Of a DNA stretch of 64,000 nt, positions 35,297-43,394 are shown piece after piece. Position 1 is the stretch's first letter; each line of letters starts with the position of its first letter. The position numbers and the translations under genes were made by a program. The notes under the pieces were generated by a model that did not search any database, had not been told where the DNA came from, and was given only the letters and a program-made list of their open reading frames with translations. The stretch comes from UBA2329 sp964577215 (GTDB lineage: Bacteria; Bacteroidota; Bacteroidia; Chitinophagales; Saprospiraceae): NCBI GenBank assembly GCA_964577215.1, contig CAZNYK010000002.1, positions 16,957-80,956 of the forward strand, given 5' to 3'.

Positions 35297-35331
35297 AAAT
35301 CGGCCTGCCCGCATCCCGGACAGACCGATTT
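35297..35331 (-). terminator. Hairpin terminator after the DUF4870 gene
   Basis: AAATCGGCCTGCCCG (35297-35311) pairs with CGGACAGACCGATTT (35317-35331); two positions are G-U pairs only in minus-strand RNA. It is followed on the minus strand by TATGTTTTTTT. It lies 48 bases past the DUF4870 stop. Confidence 0.7.
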
Positions 35332-35378
35332 AATTATTGTGTTACCAACGGCATTTCGCCAGTATTTTATTCCAATGA

Positions 35379-35723
35379 TCAAAGAGTCTTAAACCACTCC
35401 TGGAACTTGGCTCCCAATACAGGCACGACCTTTTGCTCGCCCTGTATCGCACTGATAAGGCCCATGATCCACATGACAAACGCCAAGACATAACCGATGA
35501 GACCTGCTATCCAGCCCAAAACCGGAATAATAAATACGAACCCGGAAAGTATCGCTGTAAGCAATACGCCCAGAGCCTGGCGGACATGGAAGGAACCATG
35601 TTCGGTCTTGGGATTGTTGAGCACTAAGGCTACTATCCAGCCAATGAGGGTTATGTAAGAAACGATACCCACAACTTTAGGATCGGTGCCACCGGAAGAG
35701 ATCGGGTTGCCGGAATTTTCCAT
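35379..35723 (-). CDS. DUF4870 / Tic20-like small membrane protein
   Basis: 114 residues starting MENSGNPISSGGTDPKVVGI. Three membrane helices follow (VSYITLIGWIVALVLN; ALGVLLTAILSGFVFIIPVL; WIAGLIGYVLAFVMWIMGLI) with the family's HGSFHVRQALG between the first two and GEQKVVPVLG after the third. Such proteins are common in Bacteroidota and of unknown role. The frame is open 34 codons upstream; the ATG at 35723 starts the conserved part. Confidence 0.85.
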   Translation of the reverse strand: MENSGNPISSGGTDPKVVGIVSYITLIGWIVALVLNNPKTEHGSFHVRQALGVLLTAILSGFVFIIPVLGWIAGLIGYVLAFVMWIMGLISAIQGEQKVVPVLGAKFQEWFKTL

Positions 35724-35846
35724 TGTTTTCAAGTTTTGGTGATTGATTAATAGTTCAAAGTTAGAAAGATTATGAATACGTCTTGCAAAATGAGCGGATA
35801 TTTTCGAGTAACCCCCTCTATCCATCGACTACAGCCACCGCCTTTC

Positions 35847-38714
35847 TCATTCTATTGACAGTTTGGTCTTTTCCGATTTCCCATCTTTTTCCACGGTTAC
35901 AATATAGACGCCCCTGTAGATATGAGTTTTCCCGTTTGGAGCCTGCTTTACCGCAATGGGCTTCTCATCCGGCTTTACTTTTTCATTGAGCAACTTATTG
36001 TATTCCGAAAGTATTTTTTCGTCAATAGTCATATCCCAAACAGGATAATTCAGCCCTTTTGCCGCCCGAGCCTCCCACTGACGAAGCAACAGGCCGCTCT
36101 CTGTGGCGACTGATATACGGATTTTTCCTTCAGTGCGGGCATAAACCGGTATGGGGAGAGAGGGTCCTTCTGAAGTCCACCAACCCACCGCACCCCAACG
36201 CGGGCTGAAACGCCTTTTTTCAATATCGAATACGATGAGGTCTTTGGCCAGGTTCTCCAAAGTGAGTTGTTGCAATTCTTTTACGCTGCCGAGGTACAAA
36301 GAGCGACCGTGTGTGCCAACCAACAATTCTGCATCCCGGGGATGCACCACTACATCGTGCACAGGCACTGCAGGGATTCCATTGTTGAGCAACATAAACG
36401 ACCCGCCCCTGTCGAGGGACACATACAAGCCATGATCGGTGCCCGCATAGAGCAAATCAGGGTTGAGCGGGTCTTCGCGCACTACGTTCAGCGGTTCCAT
36501 GGGAAGGTCGGAGCCGATCTTTTTCCATGTTCCCCCGTAGTCATCGCTTACATATAAATAAGGATCGAAATGATCCCAGCGGTAGCCGTTGAGGCTCAGG
36601 TACACCCTGCTTTCAGAATGCGCCGAAGCGATAACCCTGCTTACCCACATATCCTTGGGCAATCCTGCCGAGATATTGATCCAGCTTACTCCTCCATCGC
36701 GGGTCACAAATACCATGCCGTCATCGGAACCTGTGTAAATGAGGCCGAACCTCAGGGGCGATTCAGCAATCGAAGTAAGAGTGCCGTAGGGAACATCCCC
36801 TTTTCGTCCGCCATGGGTAAGGTCGGGGGAGATCGGCTGAAAATCATTGCCCTGGTTGAAGGAACGATAAAGGCGGTTGGCGCCCATGTAAAGGATGTCC
36901 TGGTTATGAGAGGAAATATGGATAGGAGTCTGCCAGTTCCACCGCAGTGGCGGCTCCCCAAGTTCGTGTTTGGGCGTAATGTACTTCCGCTCGCCGGTTT
37001 TGGTATGGATGCGGAAATAGTTGCCGAACTGAAATCCGGTATATACCGTTGCGTTATCGCGGGTATCCACCGCTACTTGCATGCCGTCGCCGCCGAGCAG
37101 GGGCTTATAGGGATACTGCCCGCTGTCGTGCCATCCGACACTTGCCTTATAGGTGGAAGGCCCGTACCACACGCCGTTGTCTTGCAGGCCGCCGTACACA
37201 TTATAGGGTTTGGCCATGTCCACAGTTACGGCGTAAAATTGTCCCACCGCCGGGGTGTTGCACTTGATCCATGTTTCGCCGTCATCATAGGAAATATTCA
37301 GCCCGCCATCGTTGCCGAGAATCAGATGTCCGGGGCGGCGCGGATTAATCCATAGCGCATGATGATCGGCGTGCACATTATCGCCGTTCACAGAGCGAAA
37401 AGTGCGCCCTCCATCATCGGAGCGAATAACCGGCACGCCTAAGAGGAAAATCTTATCCGCGTCGTATGGCGCCACCCTGATCTGGCCGAAATAGTAACCA
37501 TAGGAACTGTAAAGTCCGTCGATGAGGTCCTTGTGGGTGCGCCTCCAGGAACGTCCGTCGTCGTCGGAGCGGTACACTTCCAGGCCGATCACCTCGGAAC
37601 TTAGTAAAACCGCGTTGGCATCCTCTACGTATTCCACTAATGCAACCGGCTTTATCCGGCCGCTTTTCACCATTTCGATGATCTTGTCAGGGCTGTATTT
37701 TTCGGGAAAACCCCTTGAAGAAAGGTAATCCTTGATCTTGTACCTGGGAAGTTGCAAAAATGCTTCCTTGCTCATTTCCCTGAGCATATCCACCGTAAGG
37801 ACATCTTCGTCATCCTCCTTTTCAGGGCGAAGATTATAGTTGTCAATAGCGGCGAAGAGCACGTTTTTCCCTCCTGATTTCACCATGGAAAGGCCGATGC
37901 GACCGGCGCCCGGCCCGGAGGGAAATCCTGCGGAGGGAAGCCGGTTCCACTTTTCACCCCCATCGGTGCTTTTGTATAATCCACTCCCGGGGCCGGCCTC
38001 CACAAAATTCCAGGAACGGCGTTCGCGTTCCCAGGTGGCGGCATATAGCACTTTGGCGTTGGAAGGGTCGATTAGCAGGTCTATTGCACCTGTATTTTCA
38101 TTGACGTACAGCACTTTGCGCCAGGTTTTACCGCCGTCTGCCGTTTTGTAAACGCCGCGTTCCGGGTTGGGGGAATACAGGTGACCCAGAACGGCTACCC
38201 AGGCGGTATTGGGGTCAGAGGGATGCAGTACAATCCGGCCGATGTGATGGCTTTCGCCGAGGCCGAGGTGCTGCCAGCTTTCCCCTCCATCGGTGCTTTT
38301 AAAAATCCCGGCGCCTGCATAGGAGGAGCGGCTGGAATTGACTTCGCCCGTACCAACCCAGATGATATTGCGCTGCCAGTTGACGGCTATGTCTCCTATG
38401 GTCATCACCATTTCCTCATCAAAAAGGGGCCGGAAAGAAGTGCCGTTGTTTTCCGTTTTCCACAACCCGCCGGAAGCATAGGCAACGTAGAAATGGCTGG
38501 GGTCCGTGGGAGACACATCCAATTCAGCTACGCGCCCGCTCATTACGGCTGGGCCGATGCTGCGAAAAGGAATCCCATTGGCGATTGACGAGGACTCCAA
38601 TTTTTTGCGCTGTTCGAAAGAGCGAATGCGGTCGGCGGCAGGGGTGTGAGAAGGTTGGGCGAAGGTCACATGACCAAACACTGCCGCAAAAAGGAAGACC
38701 AATAGACGATTCAT
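35847..38714 (-). CDS. Secreted BNR/VPS10-type beta-propeller protein
   Basis: 955 residues. A signal peptide (MNRLLVFLFAAVFGHVTFAQ) is followed by many BNR/Asp-box repeats: IFKSTDGGESWQHLG, VYKTADGGKTWRKV, LYKSTDGGEKWNRL, VYRSDDDGRSWRR, VIRSDDGGRTFRSV, VFVTRDGGVSWINI, LYVSDDYGGTWKKIG and LYVSLDRGGSFMLL. These build one or two large propellers as in sortilin-like and exo-glucanase-like proteins often named glycosyl hydrolases. I see no clear catalytic acid. The last 120 residues are a separate domain ending near YRGVYIVTVEKDG. A longer start (GTG/TTG-type, nine codons upstream) is less likely. Confidence 0.87.
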   Translation of the reverse strand: MNRLLVFLFAAVFGHVTFAQPSHTPAADRIRSFEQRKKLESSSIANGIPFRSIGPAVMSGRVAELDVSPTDPSHFYVAYASGGLWKTENNGTSFRPLFDEEMVMTIGDIAVNWQRNIIWVGTGEVNSSRSSYAGAGIFKSTDGGESWQHLGLGESHHIGRIVLHPSDPNTAWVAVLGHLYSPNPERGVYKTADGGKTWRKVLYVNENTGAIDLLIDPSNAKVLYAATWERERRSWNFVEAGPGSGLYKSTDGGEKWNRLPSAGFPSGPGAGRIGLSMVKSGGKNVLFAAIDNYNLRPEKEDDEDVLTVDMLREMSKEAFLQLPRYKIKDYLSSRGFPEKYSPDKIIEMVKSGRIKPVALVEYVEDANAVLLSSEVIGLEVYRSDDDGRSWRRTHKDLIDGLYSSYGYYFGQIRVAPYDADKIFLLGVPVIRSDDGGRTFRSVNGDNVHADHHALWINPRRPGHLILGNDGGLNISYDDGETWIKCNTPAVGQFYAVTVDMAKPYNVYGGLQDNGVWYGPSTYKASVGWHDSGQYPYKPLLGGDGMQVAVDTRDNATVYTGFQFGNYFRIHTKTGERKYITPKHELGEPPLRWNWQTPIHISSHNQDILYMGANRLYRSFNQGNDFQPISPDLTHGGRKGDVPYGTLTSIAESPLRFGLIYTGSDDGMVFVTRDGGVSWINISAGLPKDMWVSRVIASAHSESRVYLSLNGYRWDHFDPYLYVSDDYGGTWKKIGSDLPMEPLNVVREDPLNPDLLYAGTDHGLYVSLDRGGSFMLLNNGIPAVPVHDVVVHPRDAELLVGTHGRSLYLGSVKELQQLTLENLAKDLIVFDIEKRRFSPRWGAVGWWTSEGPSLPIPVYARTEGKIRISVATESGLLLRQWEARAAKGLNYPVWDMTIDEKILSEYNKLLNEKVKPDEKPIAVKQAPNGKTHIYRGVYIVTVEKDGKSEKTKLSIE

Positions 38715-38763
38715 CGGTAATTGTGTTGGTTTTACCGACAAACCTAAAAATAAAAATGGAAAT

Positions 38764-38791
38764 CGGATGCAGCGGGAGAAGAAAACATCCG
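38764..38791 (-). terminator. Weak hairpin terminator after the Uma2 gene
   Basis: CGGATG (38764-38769) and CATCCG (38786-38791) pair around a 16-base loop; on the minus strand they are followed by ATTTCCATTTTTATTTTT. It is 20 bases past the Uma2 stop. Confidence 0.35.
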
Positions 38792-38811
38792 CCGCACTTT
38801 ACCAACTGTAT

Positions 38812-39423
38812 CTACTGAAAGGCAAACACCTCTTTAAGATCAATGACCAATTCGGGGAAAATGTGTGCGCGCAGCGGGTCATCATCCGTCACAGGCGCTA
38901 ACCCGATGTACTTGCCCTCAGTGTTGAGAATATAGATAAAAACAACGCGATCGGCAGGATTGACGATCCAGTACTCGCGCACACCAGCTTCCTCATACAC
39001 CTGAAATTTCTCCCGCATTTCCTTGCGATTGTTACCCGGTGAGAGGATTTCCACCACCAGATCTGGTGCGCCGGCGCAGCCTCGCTCATCCAATTTACTT
39101 TCGTCGCAGATCACACAAAGATCGGGTTGAACTACCGTAGTGTCATTGCCTGTTTTTCGACTCACAGGAAGGCGTACATCAAAGGGGGCAGCATAAAGCC
39201 TGAAGGGTTTGTTGTGAAAATAGCTCCAAAGCAAGCCTGTGAGGTTAGTAGAGATTTCCTGATGGCTTCTGTTCGGCGCCGGACTCATACGAAACAGCCG
39301 CCCTCGAATCAACTCTACCCGCTCCTGGAACTCCCACAGCAAATAATCGGCGTAGGTATAACTCCCTTCGGGGTCGAGATCGGACAGCTGCGTGATGCGC
39401 TCAGGTAAGCCTGTAGTAATCAT
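38812..39423 (-). CDS. Uma2 family (DUF820) nuclease-fold protein
   Basis: 203 residues. The PD-(D/E)XK core shows as ELIRGRLFRMSPAPNRSHQ, VVQPDLCVIC (Asp ligand), and DLVVEILSPGNNRKEMREK (Glu plus Lys), then YEEAGVREYWIVNPADRVV. Uma2 proteins are widespread in cyanobacteria and Bacteroidota, usually as scattered paralogues; their target is unknown. The frame continues 41 codons upstream through a Cys-rich stretch unlike the family, so the ATG at 39423 is chosen. Confidence 0.85.
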   Translation of the reverse strand: MITTGLPERITQLSDLDPEGSYTYADYLLWEFQERVELIRGRLFRMSPAPNRSHQEISTNLTGLLWSYFHNKPFRLYAAPFDVRLPVSRKTGNDTTVVQPDLCVICDESKLDERGCAGAPDLVVEILSPGNNRKEMREKFQVYEEAGVREYWIVNPADRVVFIYILNTEGKYIGLAPVTDDDPLRAHIFPELVIDLKEVFAFQ

Positions 39424-39514
39424 TCGCACATTATTGACCTCACAAAAATAGGCAATATAATGCTTACCTCCAATCCTGCCGGCCTGATTAGGATAGCATG
39501 GATAGCAAAAGCAG

Positions 39515-40498
39515 TCAGGCCAAGGATCTATGCATAACCTTCCCAAACGGCAAATCCTCCAAATCTACGTTTCCGCCGCTCAGGATTATCCCCACGCGCC
39601 GGCCGGCAAATAGCTCCTTGTTTTGCAAAACAGCAGCCACCGGCACAGCGCAGGAAGGTTCGATAATGATCTTCATGCGCTCCCAAACCAGGCGCATTGC
39701 CTCGATAATGGCATCTTCAGAGACGGTGAAGATATCGTCTATGTGACTTTGAATAATTTCAAAGGTTTTATCGCCCAGATTCGTTCTCAGGCCATCGGCA
39801 ATGGTATCAGTGGTAGTATTGACCTCTATACGGCCGGCTCGCAAAGAGCGCAGGGCGTCATCTACGGCACGAGGCTCGGCTCCGTAAACCATGGTATTAG
39901 GAGATATATAACGAGAGATCAACGCCGTGCCGCTCATCAATCCGCCTCCGCCTATGGGCGCAATAATGGCATCCAACTCCTCAGTATCGTCAATCAGTTC
40001 TTTTGCAGCGGTTGCCTGACCTGCAATCACGTTGTAGTCGTTGTAAGGATGGATAAACACCGCGCCGGTGCGCGCCTGCACATCTGCGAGGGTGCTTTCG
40101 CGTGCAGCAAGGGTGGGTTCGCAGGGGATGATCTCCGCGCCGTAGCCTGCCGTTGCTACCATTTTGATGCGGGGTGCATTGGCAGGCATGACGATGTACG
40201 ATTTGATACCGAGCACTTTGGCAGCGCGTGCGGTAGCTTGAGCGTGATTGCCGGAAGAGTGTGTGGCTATGCCTCGTTTGCGCTCTTCCTCGGTCAATCT
40301 CAGAACGGCGCTCGAAGCGCCGCGCATTTTGAACGCCCCGACTTTTTGGAAGTTTTCGCACTTGAAAAACAGTTTGGCGCCGCTGATGTCGTTGATACTG
40401 CGACACTTCAGCACCGGAGTGCGATGTATCATGTGATTAATGGCCTCATGCGCTTCCTGGATGTCTTCCAAAGTGGGTATGCGATCCAATTTTTCCAT
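39515..40498 (-). CDS. PLP-dependent threonine/serine dehydratase (or serine racemase)
   Basis: 327 residues, fold type II. The Schiff-base Lys lies in VGAFKMRGA (about residue 58). HSSGNHAQATA binds the substrate carboxylate, PIGGGGLMSG the cofactor phosphate, and LSGGNVDL the pyridine ring. There is no C-terminal ACT domain, so it is the catabolic, unregulated type. It would turn threonine to 2-oxobutanoate or serine to pyruvate, or racemise serine; sequence alone does not decide. It sits 20 bases behind the S9 peptidase gene on the same strand. Confidence 0.88.
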   Translation of the reverse strand: MEKLDRIPTLEDIQEAHEAINHMIHRTPVLKCRSINDISGAKLFFKCENFQKVGAFKMRGASSAVLRLTEEERKRGIATHSSGNHAQATARAAKVLGIKSYIVMPANAPRIKMVATAGYGAEIIPCEPTLAARESTLADVQARTGAVFIHPYNDYNVIAGQATAAKELIDDTEELDAIIAPIGGGGLMSGTALISRYISPNTMVYGAEPRAVDDALRSLRAGRIEVNTTTDTIADGLRTNLGDKTFEIIQSHIDDIFTVSEDAIIEAMRLVWERMKIIIEPSCAVPVAAVLQNKELFAGRRVGIILSGGNVDLEDLPFGKVMHRSLA

Positions 40499-40518
40499 GC
40501 GTTTGCAATTTATTGCGT

Positions 40519-42582
40519 TTAATGCAAAGGAGTTTTTCCCGCCAGATCAAGCAAAAATGCGTATTCCATAGCTGTTTCTCTGAACCTTTCGAACCGCCCG
40601 GAGGCGCCCCCATGTCCTGTTTCCATATTGGTCCACAGCAAGAGTAAGTTTTCGTCAGTTTTCAGCGCGCGCATCTTTGCCACCCACTTGGCAGGTTCCC
40701 AATATTGCACTTGAGAATCGTGCAAGCCTGTAGTGACCAGCATATTGGGATAGGCTTTTGCCTCAAGTTTGTCGTAAGGCGAGTAAGACTTCATGTATTC
40801 GTAATACACAGGGTCGTTGGGATTGCCCCATTCGTCGTACTCAAAAGTAGTAAGCGGGATGGTATCGTCGAACATGGTTGTGACGACATCCACAAAAGGA
40901 ACGGCAGCTACGACGCCGCGCCAGAGTTCCGGCCGGAGATTCAGCACAGCGCCCATAAGCAGGCCGCCCGCGCTTCCTCCCATGGCAAACAAGTGCTCCG
41001 GCGAGGTGTAGCGCCGTGCGATAAGGTGTTCAGCACAGTCAATAAAATCATTAAAGGAATTTTTCTTTTTCAATAGCTTGCCGCTTTCATACCAGTGCCG
41101 GCCCATTTCCTCCCCTCCCCGGATGTGGGCAATGGCAAAAGCGAAACCCCGGTCGAGCAAACTCAGTCGCACTGAGGAAAAGTAGGGGTCCATGCTCAAT
41201 CCATACGAACCGTAAGCCGAAAGGAGCAAAGGACCTGAACCATCCCTGGGAAAATCGCGGCGAAAGACTATTGAAACAGGCACGCGTGCGCCATCCCTGG
41301 CTGTTACATAGATGCGTTCGGAAGTATAATCTCCTTTCTCAAAGCCGCCCAGAACAGCTTCCTGCTTCATCAGCTTAAGCGTTCTTTCCCGCATGTGGTA
41401 ATCATATGTAGTGGCCGGGGTGGTAAGGGAAGTATAACCCAGCCGTAGCACATGCGAATCAGGTTCGGGATTAATACCCGGGAAAGCCACGTAAGCCTCC
41501 TCGCCGAAATCGATGTAGTGGTCGGAACTGCCATCCATGGTTTTGATGCGCAAATTAACGATGCCGTCAATGCGTTCGGAAAGCACCAAAAAATCATTAA
41601 AAAGTTCAACGCTTTCCAAAAGCACCTCCTTGCGGTGCGGCACCACCTCCTTCCAGTACTCTTTACTTGTTTGATCCTCAGAGGCCTCCATTAACCGGAA
41701 GTTCACGGCTGCCAGATTGGTGCGAATGTAGAACCGGTTGCCGATATGGTCAATGCTGTATTCCAGGTCGCGCTCCCTGGGATGGATAACGCAAAAACTC
41801 CCACGGGGATCATCGGCTTCCAACACCCGGTATTCATCTGAAACGGTAGCGGAAGAGCCGATGATGATATACTTTCGCGATTTGGATTTTGAAACAAAAG
41901 TGCTGAAGGTCTCATCGGCTTCGAAAAACACTTCCACATCCTCCTCAACCGGAGAGCCCAGCGCGTGCCGCTTGATCCGGCAAGCTCTAAGGGTTTGCGG
42001 GTCTTTGCCCGTGTAAAAAACCGTTTGGCTGTCGGCGGCCCATACGGCATGGCCGGTCACTCCTGCTATCTGGTCCGGCAGCCATTCTCCGGTTTCGAGG
42101 TCTTTGAATCTCAGCGTATAGATGCGCCTGCTTTGGGTATCCTCGCCGAAAGCCAGCAGGCGGTTGTCCGGGCTTACAGAAAGCCCTGCAACGGCGTAAT
42201 AAGCATGCGGCTCGGAAAGTTGGTTCACATCCAGCAACAATTCTTCAGGGGCCTCCAAGCTTCCTTTTTTGCGCGAATAGACAGCGTACTCTTTGCCTTC
42301 TTCGTACCGGGTTATATACCAGTAACCATTGAAAAAATAGGGCACCGACTGGTCTTCCTGCTTGAACCGGGCAACGATCTCCCGGAACAACTGCTCCCGA
42401 AATTCTTTGGTATGGGCAGTCATGGCCTCCAAATACTCGTTCTCAGCCTTCAGGTATTCGATCACTTCCGGGTTCTCCCGTTCCTTGAGCCAGTAATAAT
42501 CATCAGTGCGGACATCGCCGTGGGCAGTCAAAACCTTGGGTCGCCTGGGCGCAATTGGCGCGGGGATTTTATCTTTGGACAT
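40519..42582 (-). CDS. S9 family peptidase, oligopeptidase B-like
   Basis: 687 residues with no signal peptide. The N-terminal segment (VLTAHGDVRTDDYYWLKERENPEVI) is typical of oligopeptidase B. A seven-bladed propeller follows (to about 410). The alpha/beta-hydrolase domain has the serine elbow MGGSAGGLLMG (about residue 535), the Asp region VTTGLHDSQVQYWEP and the His in METGHGGASGR (about 660). It should cut short peptides after basic residues in the cytoplasm. The frame starts at 42702, but the family begins at the ATG at 42582; the longer version would overlap the divergent YggS gene. Confidence 0.9.
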   Translation of the reverse strand: MSKDKIPAPIAPRRPKVLTAHGDVRTDDYYWLKERENPEVIEYLKAENEYLEAMTAHTKEFREQLFREIVARFKQEDQSVPYFFNGYWYITRYEEGKEYAVYSRKKGSLEAPEELLLDVNQLSEPHAYYAVAGLSVSPDNRLLAFGEDTQSRRIYTLRFKDLETGEWLPDQIAGVTGHAVWAADSQTVFYTGKDPQTLRACRIKRHALGSPVEEDVEVFFEADETFSTFVSKSKSRKYIIIGSSATVSDEYRVLEADDPRGSFCVIHPRERDLEYSIDHIGNRFYIRTNLAAVNFRLMEASEDQTSKEYWKEVVPHRKEVLLESVELFNDFLVLSERIDGIVNLRIKTMDGSSDHYIDFGEEAYVAFPGINPEPDSHVLRLGYTSLTTPATTYDYHMRERTLKLMKQEAVLGGFEKGDYTSERIYVTARDGARVPVSIVFRRDFPRDGSGPLLLSAYGSYGLSMDPYFSSVRLSLLDRGFAFAIAHIRGGEEMGRHWYESGKLLKKKNSFNDFIDCAEHLIARRYTSPEHLFAMGGSAGGLLMGAVLNLRPELWRGVVAAVPFVDVVTTMFDDTIPLTTFEYDEWGNPNDPVYYEYMKSYSPYDKLEAKAYPNMLVTTGLHDSQVQYWEPAKWVAKMRALKTDENLLLLWTNMETGHGGASGRFERFRETAMEYAFLLDLAGKTPLH

Positions 42583-42700
42583 AATTTCAAGATTCCGGCG
42601 CAAAGAAAACAAAAAACCGGCAGGATTAACGTCCGTTGCCCTGGAAAAGGCAACCCTGCCCCATTCCTTTTTGTTCTTATTGCGCTTCATACACGCTATC

Positions 42701-43351
42701 ATGTATCAAAAAATATTACAGGAACTAGAGCCCTACGGCGCTCGCCTGATTGCCGTAACCAAAACCAAACCGGAGGAAGCTATTCTCGATCTTTATGCCC
42801 AGGGACAACGCGATTTCGGGGAAAACCGCGTGCAGGAACTCCTGCCCAAGTACGAAAACCTGCCTAAAGACATTCGCTGGCACCTCATCGGCCACCTGCA
42901 ACGCAACAAAGTGAAATATATCGCTCCCTTTGTCCACCTTATCCACTCTGTGGACAGCATGGAGCTACTCCAGGAAATTGACAAACAGGCCCGAAAGCAT
43001 GATCGCGTCATCAACTGTCTGCTCCAGTTCCATATTGCGCAGGAAGAAACCAAATTCGGACTGCAACTGGAAGAGGTGCTCAACTGGCCGCAGGAAGGCC
43101 TGGAAAAGCTTGATGCCGTTCGCCTGTGCGGCGTAATGGGCATGGCCACCTTCACCGACGACGAAACGCAGGTACGCGCTGAATTCGTCCACCTCAGGAA
43201 TATCTTCGATGCAATAAAAGGACGCTTCTTTGCCGGCACCGCGTATTTCCGCGAAATATCCATGGGAATGTCGGACGACTACCACCTTGCTCTTCAGGAA
43301 GGAAGCACTATGGTACGCATTGGCACGCTGCTGTTTGGGGAGAGGATGTAG
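42701..43351 (+). CDS. YggS/PLPBP family pyridoxal-phosphate homeostasis protein
   Basis: 216 residues, the usual length. The PLP Lys is in ARLIAVTKTKP (about residue 22), followed by FGENRVQELLPKY, IRWHLIGHLQRNKVKYI, VHLIHSVDS, CGVMGMATF and ISMGMSDDYHLALQEGSTMVRIG, all signature blocks. It buffers PLP and affects amino-acid metabolism without being an enzyme. The ATG at 42701 gives the standard N-terminus. It is divergent from the S9 peptidase gene. Confidence 0.95.
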   Translation: MYQKILQELEPYGARLIAVTKTKPEEAILDLYAQGQRDFGENRVQELLPKYENLPKDIRWHLIGHLQRNKVKYIAPFVHLIHSVDSMELLQEIDKQARKHDRVINCLLQFHIAQEETKFGLQLEEVLNWPQEGLEKLDAVRLCGVMGMATFTDDETQVRAEFVHLRNIFDAIKGRFFAGTAYFREISMGMSDDYHLALQEGSTMVRIGTLLFGERM

Positions 43352-43394
43352 CTCGCAGCTATTGCTTATCTTTACGCCACATAATCCAAAGACC

